Below, in pieces: positions 1 through 6,797 of a stretch of 11,390 bases of DNA (position 1 is its first letter; each line of letters begins with the position of its first letter). Below the pieces are notes generated by a model. The model was not told the origin of the DNA and searched no databases. It worked only from the letters and a program-made list of their open reading frames with translations. Source of the DNA: JANMEX01 sp043744175 (GTDB taxonomy: Bacteria > Pseudomonadota > Alphaproteobacteria > Rhizobiales > Rhizobiaceae); the NCBI GenBank assembly GCA_043744175.1, contig JAYTVD010000202.1:1-11390 (forward strand), given 5' to 3'. The position numbers were made by a program, and so were the translations under genes.

Positions 1-276
1 GGTCTAAACTATTCATCATTCATTCCCACGGCGGGTTCAAGGCCCGTCTGTTCATTTGATTTGAGGCTTTCATATAGTCTCAATGGGTGCGGTTTGCCAA
101 GTCCGGCAATTGATAAGAAAATATTTCTCCGGCAACTTTCTCTAAAAACCAGCAAAATCACCGCTATTCAACGCAAACTGTTTCAAAACAGGTCAATTAT
201 TTTAGGTGTTTGTTAAAGCTGATGCGGTAGCTTGATTTTGTTAGGTCTTTGAGTGTGTGTTTGAGTAGAGAGTACA
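1..276. other. Non-coding leader upstream of sciP
   Basis: There is no convincing gene in this AT-rich stretch. It holds the sciP upstream region, including a candidate CtrA box (own entry). Near positions 30-48 there is a weak GC-rich hairpin (about five pairs around a TTCAA loop) that could be the tail of a gene lying outside the window. No tRNA or other RNA gene could be built from it. The ribosome-binding site before sciP is weak (AGAGAG at 267-272, only 4 bases from the ATG). Confidence 0.6.
202..216 (+). promoter_or_regulatory. Candidate CtrA-binding site upstream of sciP
   Basis: The sequence reads TTAG-N7-TTAA, one mismatch from the CtrA consensus TTAA-N7-TTAA, and lies 60 bases before the sciP start codon. 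In Caulobacter, CtrA activates sciP and SciP then restrains CtrA-dependent transcription, so a CtrA site here fits the known circuit. The match and spacing are seen directly; the binding is inferred. Confidence 0.5.
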
Positions 277-552
277 ATGACCGAGTTAATGCGACCACGA
301 GTTAAATATGTAATCGGTCCAGATGGCAGCCCGTTGACGATTGCGGATCTTCCGCCGACCAACACGCGCCGCTGGGTCATCCGCCGTAAAGCGGAAGTTG
401 TCGCAGCCGTACGCGGCGGGCTGCTGAGCCTGGAGGACGCCTGCAAGCGCTACGCGCTCACCATGGACGAGTTCCTGTCATGGCAGGCCTCAATTGAGGA
501 GCACGGGCTAGCCGGCCTTCGCACAACGCGCATCCAACAATACCGGCATTAA
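277..552 (+). CDS. sciP: CtrA inhibitor SciP (DUF1153 family)
   Basis: This 91-residue protein matches the whole SciP/DUF1153 family from memory. Conserved blocks are YVIGPDGSPLTIADLPP (11-27), RRWVIRRKAEVVAAVRGGLL (31-50), a helix-turn-helix core at about 34-75 with LSLEDACKRYAL and FLSWQ, and the C-terminal GLRTTRIQQYR (80-90). In Caulobacter crescentus SciP is a small G1-phase regulator that binds CtrA and DNA and blocks CtrA from activating its targets. It acts in the cytoplasm on cell-cycle and motility promoters. The ATG at 277 gives the usual family length. The gene stands alone, preceded by a candidate CtrA box and followed by an intrinsic terminator. Family assignment is firm; the exact regulatory role in this organism is inferred from orthologues. 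Confidence 0.95.
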   Translation: MTELMRPRVKYVIGPDGSPLTIADLPPTNTRRWVIRRKAEVVAAVRGGLLSLEDACKRYALTMDEFLSWQASIEEHGLAGLRTTRIQQYRH

Positions 553-572
553 GATTGCCATTAAGAGTTTTG

Positions 573-601
573 AAAAGCGGCCCCAACAGGCCGCTTTTTT
601 A
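573..601 (+). terminator. Intrinsic terminator of sciP
   Basis: An AAAGCGGCC / GGCCGCTTT stem (574-582 with 589-597) closes a six-base loop and runs straight into a T tract (595-600). It starts about 20 bases after the sciP stop codon. This is a textbook rho-independent terminator on the plus strand. Confidence 0.9.
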
Positions 602-606
602 TTGCC

Positions 607-705
607 GCAAACAATGCGGGGACAGTTTACTTTCAGCACCACTCAGAAGCCGGCGGATCGACACGGCGCAGAACGCTAAAAGTAAACTGTCCCCGCATTA
701 TTTGC
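607..705. repeat. 99-bp inverted-repeat element with GGGGACAGTTTACTTT arms
   Basis: Arms 607-633 and 679-705 are inverted copies matching at 26 of 27 positions (mismatch at 612/700). The inner 21 bases (613-633 with 679-699) match perfectly. The spacer is 45 bases and encodes nothing. TTGCCGC occurs in direct orientation at both outer edges (602-608 and 702-708), partly overlapping the arms. From memory, GGGGACAGTTTACTT-type sequences recur beside IS200-like/REP-associated (Y1) transposase genes in proteobacteria. This could therefore be a non-autonomous REP- or MITE-like remnant; no transposase is present here. The inverted repeat is seen directly, while the relationship to that family is an inference. 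Confidence 0.7.
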
Positions 706-708
706 CGC

Positions 709-743
709 CAAAATAAAAACGCGGCGGCCTATGGCCACCGCGT
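709..743 (-). terminator. Terminator of the DUF882 gene
   Basis: The stem ACGCGG-C-GGCC / GGCC-A-CCGCGT (719-729 with 733-743, one internal mismatch, loop TAT) is followed on the minus strand by a T-rich run (complement of 711-718, AAATAAAA). It lies about 40 bases beyond the stop codon of the minus-strand gene. The plus-strand side has only a weak T run, so it may work poorly in that direction. Confidence 0.75.
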
Positions 744-780
744 CGTTTCTATTTGCTTGGACTGCCTAAACCCTAGCTGA

Positions 781-2700
781 TTACTTCGTACCCTTAAACT
801 TCGCCACACGCAGGAAATTCACGGCTTTGCCTGAGAACTTGTTGGCCTGCAAAGGCGCATCCTTGCTGAAGCCTGCCATGTAAACTTCCGTTGGCGCTTC
901 CCGCACCAAGGCTTGCGCATATTCAGGCGCTATCGGCTGGTTGGCCATCGCGATATTTTGCGCACCAAGAGCGAACTTACCCACCTTTGGTGTTGGCGCG
1001 GTCGCCACTGCCTTAATGCCCGGCTTGGCATCCTTGGCCTTTGGCTTGGCACCCTTAGATGTTGTTTTCACATCGCTATCCACAACAGCGTCAGCATCGC
1101 CCAGCATCGCAGAGCGCATGGTGGCAGAAGTATTCACGGCCTTTTGCGCAGGAATTGGTACTGAGGCAACAACATCGCCCGTGTCATCTACCAGATCTTC
1201 AGGCGTGGTGTCGTCAACAACATCCGGCGCGGGCTGAAGTTCTGCCGGCTGTTCCAAAACTTGCTCGCCATTCTGCGGCCCTTGCGGCTTGCCATCATTG
1301 GGCTCAAGCGCAGCCACTTCAACCGCAGGCGCAGCATCGCTCGCTGTCGTATCACTTTCCAAAATCGGGCGTGGTGTCGGTACGGCAACAGAGGCTAGCT
1401 CAACCTCTGGCGCTTTTGGCTTCTTGCCCGGCACCGGCACATTGCCCGCAAGGAATGGTTCTTGCGCAGCCTCAGGTGTTACAACACCGAGCGCTGCACG
1501 AATGGCCTCTTCATCCGCCTTCGAGTCAACTTTTGCCACAACAGGCGTCGCCGCGGCTTGTGCGCTATCTGCCTTAATCACAGCCTCAATAGCGGCCTGA
1601 TCCGCAGCACTGGTGTCTTGTGCCACATTTGGCTGAACAGCCTCAAAACGCGGCTTCTTGGAGGGAACCGGCACAGCGAACGCCAATACTTCAGGCACCT
1701 GACCATTCACATCAACATCAGGACGCGGTGGTTCAACACCGGTGCTCTTGTCGCGGCGTGGCAATGTCGCAACAATAACGGGCTGCTGCGGCTCAAGCGG
1801 CGTCGGATCCGGCTCAATAGGCGCAGCCTGCTGCTTTTGGCGAATGGGCTTAGGCGCAGCAGCGGCAACCGCTACACTTTCATCGCCTGCATTATCTTCG
1901 CTCTCATCGGCACCGCCGCCAAACAGCGCCTGCAACAACGTGCGCTTCTTGCCGCCCGAAGGAATAGCGCTGGCAATGGCCGATCCGCCGCCGCGCGCCT
2001 TATAAGCAGCCATAGCCACCTCATAGCCAGCAAGCGGACGACCATCACTAGGAATGTGAATTGTCTTGCCGTTCGGGAAAACCGCCATCAGCTCATTGCG
2101 GCTAATGCCGGGCCAATGGCGAACGCGTCCAACATCCAAATGCACAAACGGCGAGCCGGAAGTCGGATAATAGCCAACGCCGCCGATTTCCATCTGCAAG
2201 CCAGTGTAACGCAATTTCTTGAGCGGAACGCCGGGAATGAAAAAATCCATGGCTCTACCAAGAATGTGCTGGCTCTTTTCCGCCACACCCTTTGAGCGGT
2301 GACGCAGCATGGAATTGGTTTCCGGCGCACGATAGCCGCACACAACATTAATAAATTCGCTGGTGCCGACGCGGTTGTACACTTCCCAGATCAAATCATA
2401 AAGCTTCGGGTCCATGCGGATTGGCTGATTGCGGCGCCAATCACGCAGCGCATAATTGAGTTTTTTCAAGCCATCCGGCAGATAAACACCATTGCGCTTG
2501 AAAGTGATTTCGTAGCGCTCACCGGTGTGCACATGATAAATCTTAAGCGTACGGGTCTCAGCGGAGGCAGTCGATGAGAAGCCCAGCGCAAGACACAATG
2601 CAGCCCCGGCCGCCGCAACACGCGCCACGCCAGCCATCTTTGCAATGATCCCACTCGCTGAAGTCAAATCGTCCCTCGAATTACCCTGATTGCCAACCAC
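781..2700 (-). CDS. Exported DUF882 protein (peptidase M15/YcbK-like) with long disordered tail
   Basis: The protein has 639 residues. Residues 22-48 look like a signal peptide (MAGVARVAAAGAALCLALGF, then STASA before ETR). Residues about 48-235 are a DUF882/M15-like domain. It carries the likely metal-binding set SQH145-ILGRAMD152 and FVH187-LDV, as in YcbK and D,D-carboxypeptidase relatives. A role in the periplasm on peptidoglycan is likely but not shown. The remaining 400 residues are Pro/Ala/Val/Lys-rich and probably disordered. They contain recurring VPVPSKKP (343-350), VPVPGKKP (421-428), VPTPRP (440-445) and VPIPAQK (514-520), and end in a conserved-looking basic segment (KAVNFLRVAKFKGTK). 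The start is uncertain: GTG at 2700, TTG at 2667 (preceded by GAGGGA) or ATG at 2637. The ATG gives a compact signal peptide. The gene lies downstream of the response regulator on the same strand, 168 bases away. Confidence 0.85.
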   Translation of the reverse strand: MVGNQGNSRDDLTSASGIIAKMAGVARVAAAGAALCLALGFSSTASAETRTLKIYHVHTGERYEITFKRNGVYLPDGLKKLNYALRDWRRNQPIRMDPKLYDLIWEVYNRVGTSEFINVVCGYRAPETNSMLRHRSKGVAEKSQHILGRAMDFFIPGVPLKKLRYTGLQMEIGGVGYYPTSGSPFVHLDVGRVRHWPGISRNELMAVFPNGKTIHIPSDGRPLAGYEVAMAAYKARGGGSAIASAIPSGGKKRTLLQALFGGGADESEDNAGDESVAVAAAAPKPIRQKQQAAPIEPDPTPLEPQQPVIVATLPRRDKSTGVEPPRPDVDVNGQVPEVLAFAVPVPSKKPRFEAVQPNVAQDTSAADQAAIEAVIKADSAQAAATPVVAKVDSKADEEAIRAALGVVTPEAAQEPFLAGNVPVPGKKPKAPEVELASVAVPTPRPILESDTTASDAAPAVEVAALEPNDGKPQGPQNGEQVLEQPAELQPAPDVVDDTTPEDLVDDTGDVVASVPIPAQKAVNTSATMRSAMLGDADAVVDSDVKTTSKGAKPKAKDAKPGIKAVATAPTPKVGKFALGAQNIAMANQPIAPEYAQALVREAPTEVYMAGFSKDAPLQANKFSGKAVNFLRVAKFKGTK

Positions 2701-2724
2701 CGGATTAAAATCCCTATATAGACT

Positions 2725-2851
2725 TTGTTTACCATACCAGTGTCGGCGAATTTGGTTAACAGCCGCTTAGTGCCTGACAAATAAGTCATTGAAATGGCAA
2801 AGCCAAGGGCACCAGGCACTTTCTATAACATGGTAGATGAATGGTAAACAA
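2725..2851. repeat. Nested inverted repeats between the two minus-strand genes
   Basis: TTGTTTACCAT (2725-2735) is the exact reverse complement of ATGGTAAACAA (2841-2851). Inside it AGTGCCTG (2769-2776) pairs exactly with CAGGCACT (2813-2820), and at the centre TGGC-AAA-GCCA (2795-2805) forms a small hairpin. ATGGTA also recurs directly at 2830. The structure fills most of the gap after the regulator gene. It could be a weak terminator for that gene, an operator for the DUF882 gene, or a decayed repeat element. There is no clear T tract for an intrinsic terminator. Confidence 0.5.
2756..2770 (-). promoter_or_regulatory. Possible CtrA-type site upstream of the DUF882 gene
   Basis: On the plus strand the sequence reads TTAA-N7-TTAG, and on the minus strand CTAA-N7-TTAA, one mismatch from the CtrA consensus. 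It lies 56-70 bases upstream of the GTG start of the DUF882 gene. Just downstream the minus strand has a CTATAT sequence (2714-2719) that could be a -10 element, without a good -35. This is weak evidence: one such match is expected by chance fairly often in AT-rich DNA. Confidence 0.25.
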
Positions 2852-2868
2852 CCTATGGCACGATAAGT

Positions 2869-4353
2869 TTATGCCGCGTGCACAGCCTCAGCATCATCGC
2901 TTTCGATGCCATATTCTTTGAGCTTGCGATAAAGTGTGGAGCGGCCGATGCCTAATCGCCGCGCAACTTCGCTCATTTGCCCGTCATAAAATGCAATTGC
3001 TCGGCGAATGATCTGCTCTTCAATTTCTACAAGCGAGCGCATTTCACCATCTTCAGCCAATAGCGGCAGTGCATTTTCATCCATCAAAACCGGCGCATTG
3101 TGCGCCTCTTCTGCGATAATAAGGTTCTGTTCGTCTTCCGTAGCCGACATCATCACTTCATAGCGCGATGTCTGGCTTTGAATCTGCGGGAAATCATCCG
3201 GCGTCAGCTCTTTGCCTTCACACATCACAACTGAGCGAAAAACCGCGTTTTCGAGCTGGCGCACATTGCCCGGCCAATCGTAAGCTTTCAGCATTGCCAT
3301 CGCTGGCGATGAAACATTTGATAGCCCTTTGCGCCCTTCTTCGGCAGCAAACCGCGCCACGAAATGTCGCACCAGCCAGGGAATGTCCTCGCGGCGGTCG
3401 CGCAACGAGGGCACAAATATCGGAAACACATTGATGCGATAATAAAGATCTTCGCGGAATTTCCCCGCGCGCACATGGTCAATCAAATTGCGATGAGTCG
3501 CCGAAATCAGACGGATATCAACCTTGACGGTCTTGCGCCCGCCAACCGGATCAATCTCGCCCTCTTGCACGGCGCGCAGCAGCTTCACCTGCGCATCCAG
3601 CGGCAAATCGCCGATTTCATCCAAAAACAGCGTGCCGCCATCGGCCTCCACAAACTTGCCCTGATGCTTTTCAGTGGCACCCGTGAACGAACCTTTTTCA
3701 TGGCCGAACAAAATACTCTCGACCAGATTATCAGGAATAGCCCCGCAATTGACAGTCACGAACGGCTTACCGCGACGCTTGCCCGAACCTTGAATTGCGC
3801 GCGCAATCACTTCCTTGCCAACGCCGGACTCGCCCTCGATGATAATCGGAATGTTGGACTGCGCCGCCTTTTCGCCAAGCCGGATAACACGCTCCATGGC
3901 CGGGCTATGGGTGATGATATCTTTAAACGACAGCGTTCCCGCCGCCGACTTTTTGATGCGGGTAAACTCGCCCTCAAGCGCCTGAACCTTTAGCGCATTG
4001 CCGATAGACACATGCAAGCGCTCCGGCGAAACCGGTTTGACCACGAAGTCAAACGCCCCTGCCCGCATGGCATTAATAACAGTGTCTATGCCGCCTTGCG
4101 CGGTTTGCACGATAACCGGCACTTGGATGTCGCGCTCGCGCAGACGCTCCAAAACTGCGATGCCATCCATATCCGGCATCACCAAATCAAGAATGACCAG
4201 CGCGATATCGCCGCCCTGCGGACCTTCAAATGCCGCCAGCGCTTTCGTACCACTTTCCACAGGCATCGCATCATAGCCCATACGCATAACCGACGCTTCG
4301 AGCAGGCGCCGTTGCACGGGTTCGTCATCAACGATGAGTATCATTCCTGCCAT
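2869..4353 (-). CDS. Sigma-54-dependent NtrC-type response regulator
   Basis: This 494-residue cytoplasmic regulator has three domains. A receiver (about 4-122) carries acidic residues D9/D10, phospho-acceptor D56 (ILDLVMPDMDG), T84 and K106. An AAA+ sigma-54 activation domain (about 145-380) has Walker A GESGVGK (174-180), GSFTGA (221-226, the sigma-54 contact loop), Walker B TLFLDEIGDL (241-250) and WPGNVRQLEN (360-369). A Fis-type helix-turn-helix (about 443-482) ends in SEVARRLGIGRSTLYRKLKE. On phosphorylation such proteins remodel sigma-54 polymerase at -24/-12 promoters. No histidine kinase gene is adjacent, so the partner and targets are unknown. An insert of about 50 residues (395-440, acidic) separates the AAA+ and DNA-binding domains. 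The ATG at 4353 has AAGGGA just upstream. A second ATG three codons in is possible. It is divergent from pepF. Confidence 0.93.
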   Translation of the reverse strand: MAGMILIVDDEPVQRRLLEASVMRMGYDAMPVESGTKALAAFEGPQGGDIALVILDLVMPDMDGIAVLERLRERDIQVPVIVQTAQGGIDTVINAMRAGAFDFVVKPVSPERLHVSIGNALKVQALEGEFTRIKKSAAGTLSFKDIITHSPAMERVIRLGEKAAQSNIPIIIEGESGVGKEVIARAIQGSGKRRGKPFVTVNCGAIPDNLVESILFGHEKGSFTGATEKHQGKFVEADGGTLFLDEIGDLPLDAQVKLLRAVQEGEIDPVGGRKTVKVDIRLISATHRNLIDHVRAGKFREDLYYRINVFPIFVPSLRDRREDIPWLVRHFVARFAAEEGRKGLSNVSSPAMAMLKAYDWPGNVRQLENAVFRSVVMCEGKELTPDDFPQIQSQTSRYEVMMSATEDEQNLIIAEEAHNAPVLMDENALPLLAEDGEMRSLVEIEEQIIRRAIAFYDGQMSEVARRLGIGRSTLYRKLKEYGIESDDAEAVHAA

Positions 4354-4509
4354 GAGTCCCTTTGTGTTAAAACCATCTACTGTCTCACTATGGCAAACAT
4401 TGCTGAAAATGGTCTCAACAAAACAGGTGAATTGTCTGTTATCAAAATTTGCCCATATAGAGTTACGAGTGGTAGAACTCGTTATAGATTCCGGCTGGAG
4501 CCAATTTAG
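4354..4509. promoter_or_regulatory. Divergent promoter region between the regulator and pepF
   Basis: This 156-base AT-rich gap separates two divergent genes and must hold both promoters. It contains a perfect 6-bp inverted repeat, ACGAGT-N6-ACTCGT (4465-4482), 27 bases before the pepF start, a possible operator. GANTC sites, the target of the alphaproteobacterial CcrM methylase, occur at 4354 and 4487. I could not assign -35/-10 boxes or a sigma-54 promoter with confidence. Confidence 0.4.
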
Positions 4510-6369
4510 ATGTCTAATATCTTATATAAGTGTGGACTTAACCAATCAATCACTTTTGCGGCAAATTCTGGTGTAATTTCAACAGTGTCGAGGCACAATC
4601 TTCCAACTTGGAACCTCGCAGACCTATACTCATCCCAAACTTGCCCCGAATTGGCACAAGATATATCGGAGTCTGCAAACAAGGCTCTTTCCTTCGAAGT
4701 GAAGTGGAAGGGTAAACTAATAGCCGAATCAGCAACCGCAGGCGGCGGCGCATTGGCGCACTCAATTAAGGAATATGAAGCTCTCGAAGACATTATGGGC
4801 CGTGTCATGTCCTATGTCGGCCTGCTTTATGCAGGTGACTCCTCCGATCCCGCCATCGCCAAACTTTATGGGGACGCGCAGGAAAAGCTGACGGATGCTT
4901 CCTCGCACCTTTTGTTTTACGCGCTCGAGCTCAACCAAATCGACCATGCGCTATTACAAAAAGCCTATGAGACCAATCCGGCGCTTGCCCACTACAGGCC
5001 GTGGATTGAGGATCTGCGCAAAGACAAGCCTTACCAATTGGACGAGCGCACCGAACAGCTTTTCCTCGAAAAATCCACCACCGGTCGCGGCGCGTGGAAC
5101 CGCCTGTTTGACGAAACCATGACAGCGCTGCGCTTTGATGTGGACGGCGAAAAAAAGCAGCCCATCGAGCCAACGCTGAACTTGCTGCAAGACGCCAATC
5201 GCGAGCGCCGCAAGCTGGGTTCCGAAGCGCTGGCCAAAACCTTCTCCGAAAACATCCGCACCTTCGCGCTCATCACCAATACGTTGGCCAAGGACAAAGA
5301 AATCTCCGACCGCTGGCGCGGCTTTGAGGACATTGCCGATAGCCGCCACCTAGCAAACCGCGTTGAGCGCGAGGTAGTTGACGCCCTCGCCAGTGCCGTC
5401 ATCAAGGCCTACCCGCGCCTGTCGCACCGCTATTATGCCATGAAGGCCAAGTGGCTCGGCCTCGATCAGCTCATGCATTATGACCGCAACGCACCGCTAC
5501 CCACCGCGCCCAAAGCCGAAATTAGCTGGGATGCCGCCCGTGACACGGTGCTCGAAGCCTATGGCGATTTCGCCCCCGAAATGGCGACCATCGCCAAGCA
5601 GTTTTTCGACAAGAACTGGATTGACGCGCAAACCCGCCCCGGCAAATCCCCTGGCGCCTTCGCTCACCCGACTGTGCCGTCCGTCCACCCCTATGTGCTG
5701 ATAAACTATCAAGGCAAACCGCGCGATGTGATGACACTGGCGCACGAACTCGGCCACGGCGTGCACCAAGTGCTGGCAGGCCCGCGCGGCCCGCTGATGA
5801 GCGCCACACCGCTGACATTGGCAGAAACCGCCTCCGTGTTTGGCGAAATGCTCACCTTCCGCTCGCTGCTTAACCGCACAACAGACATCGGCGAGCGCAA
5901 GGCAATGCTGGCGCAAAAAGTCGAGGATATGATCAACACAGTCGTGCGCCAGATCGCCTTCTACCAGTTCGAGCGCCGCCTCCACACGGAGCGCAAAGAG
6001 GGCGAACTAACCTCGCAGCGCATCGGCGAACTATGGCTGGAAGTACAAGCCGAAAGCCTCGGCCCCGCCGTCCAGTCAGGTCCGGGCTACGAAACCTTCT
6101 GGGCTTACATCCCGCATTTCATCCATTCGCCTTTTTACGTCTATGCCTATGCCTTCGGCGACTGCCTCGTAAACTCGCTCTACGCCGTCTATCAAAACGC
6201 CGAAAGCGGCTTCCAAGAAAAATACTTCGACATGCTCCGCGCCGGCGGCACTAAACATCACTCCGAACTATTAGCGCCATTTGGGCTGGATGCGACCGAT
6301 CCGAAGTTCTGGGATAAGGGGCTTTCGGTGATTGAAGGGCTGATTGATGAGCTGGAGGGGATGGCGTGA
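4510..6369 (+). CDS. pepF: M3 family oligoendopeptidase F (PepF/M3B)
   Basis: This 619-residue cytosolic zinc peptidase of family M3 cleaves short oligopeptides. The N-terminal helical domain begins with LPTWNLADLY (31-40), typical of proteobacterial PepF. The catalytic domain carries HELGH (412-416), where H412 and H416 bind zinc and E413 is the catalytic base. E439 in LAETASVFGE is the expected third ligand. The substrate-binding block HSPFYVYAYAFGD (539-551) and the C-terminal segment match the family. Length is normal for M3B. The ATG at 4510 has GGAG 9 bases upstream (4497-4500), and no other Met occurs before residue 96, so this start is well supported. The first 80 codons are clearly more AT-rich than the rest of the gene. 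The next gene is 374 bases away, so pepF is probably its own transcript. Confidence 0.95.
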   Translation: MSNILYKCGLNQSITFAANSGVISTVSRHNLPTWNLADLYSSQTCPELAQDISESANKALSFEVKWKGKLIAESATAGGGALAHSIKEYEALEDIMGRVMSYVGLLYAGDSSDPAIAKLYGDAQEKLTDASSHLLFYALELNQIDHALLQKAYETNPALAHYRPWIEDLRKDKPYQLDERTEQLFLEKSTTGRGAWNRLFDETMTALRFDVDGEKKQPIEPTLNLLQDANRERRKLGSEALAKTFSENIRTFALITNTLAKDKEISDRWRGFEDIADSRHLANRVEREVVDALASAVIKAYPRLSHRYYAMKAKWLGLDQLMHYDRNAPLPTAPKAEISWDAARDTVLEAYGDFAPEMATIAKQFFDKNWIDAQTRPGKSPGAFAHPTVPSVHPYVLINYQGKPRDVMTLAHELGHGVHQVLAGPRGPLMSATPLTLAETASVFGEMLTFRSLLNRTTDIGERKAMLAQKVEDMINTVVRQIAFYQFERRLHTERKEGELTSQRIGELWLEVQAESLGPAVQSGPGYETFWAYIPHFIHSPFYVYAYAFGDCLVNSLYAVYQNAESGFQEKYFDMLRAGGTKHHSELLAPFGLDATDPKFWDKGLSVIEGLIDELEGMA

Positions 6370-6743
6370 TTTCATTTCTTGCCTGATAAATGGCACTACG
6401 CCGCGCCCCCTTCTATCCTGCGAAATTCTTTATGTATATCTGCATCTTCCCCGCGAGGGGAAAGATCACGCGCACGGCTTACCGCTGATAATTATTTGAA
6501 TGAGCAAAGATGCCCGCCGCAATCCACAGTGCTGACGATTGGCGAAAGCCGTGGCGCAGTCCGATCTCCCCACTTGCGGGGGAGATGCACGACAGGGCAG
6601 AGGGGCGCGCGACGGAATGCAATGTTGCAAAAGACAAGAGAAAGGCAAACGCCAAACAAATCCCGCGCTTCATGTCGCAGTTTAGCAATCCGGCAAATCG
6701 CGCTAAGTCTATGCTCTAAACAAACACACCGGAATTTCGCCCC
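6370..6743. other. Gene-free gap between pepF and pabB
   Basis: The gap contains the MITE-like repeat at 6441-6589 (own entry). Open frames crossing it read through the palindromes in both directions and resemble no protein family I know, so I do not call a gene. The part after the repeat (6590-6743) continues with AGGGCAGAGGGGCGCGCG, which resembles flanking sequence of rhizobial palindromic elements. It otherwise shows nothing distinctive. No clear terminator follows pepF. Confidence 0.6.
6441..6589. mobile_element. MITE-like palindromic element (RIME/Bru-RS type)
   Basis: The ends are inverted copies: TGCATCTTCCCCGCGAGGGG at 6441-6460 against TGCATCTCCCCCGCAAGTGG on the minus strand from 6589. 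Matching continues inward to CACGGCTT (6473-6480) with AAGCCGTG (6546-6553), giving imperfect arms of about 40-44 bases around a spacer of about 65. Each end is itself a hairpin: ATCTTCCCC/GGGGAAAGAT (6444-6466, one bulge) and ATCTCCCC/GGGGAGAT (6564-6586). Repeats with CTCCCC...GGGGAGATG palindromes are abundant in rhizobial and Brucella intergenic DNA. The structure is seen directly, and membership of that class is recalled, not searched. Confidence 0.65.
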
Positions 6744-6797
6744 CTGAAAACGCCAGCACTCCCCCCTCATGTTCTTCTCCACGACGATATTCTCGGC

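Noticed and set aside
25..55. tRNA T-arm-like sequence (CGGG-TTCAAGG-CCCG) near the window start
   Set aside because: The loop does not fit TTCRANY at its last base, and no anticodon arm or acceptor stem could be placed around it.
1462..2295. Long plus-strand open frame (277 codons) opposite the DUF882 gene
   Set aside because: It is antisense to the Ala/Pro-rich coding region, and its composition (Arg/Asn/His-rich) is that of a shadow frame. The minus-strand frame has clear domains.
2854..2872. Possible sigma-54 promoter (TGGCAC near 2856)
   Set aside because: The downstream half lacks the GC of the -12 element at the required spacing.
3364..3993. Plus-strand open frame of 209 codons opposite the response regulator
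   Set aside because: It lies wholly antisense to the conserved AAA+ domain and resembles no protein family.
6379..6747. Open frame of 122 codons in the pepF-pabB gap
   Set aside because: It crosses the palindromic element, has no ribosome-binding site or recognisable protein family, and has Arg/Ser-rich composition typical of a chance frame.
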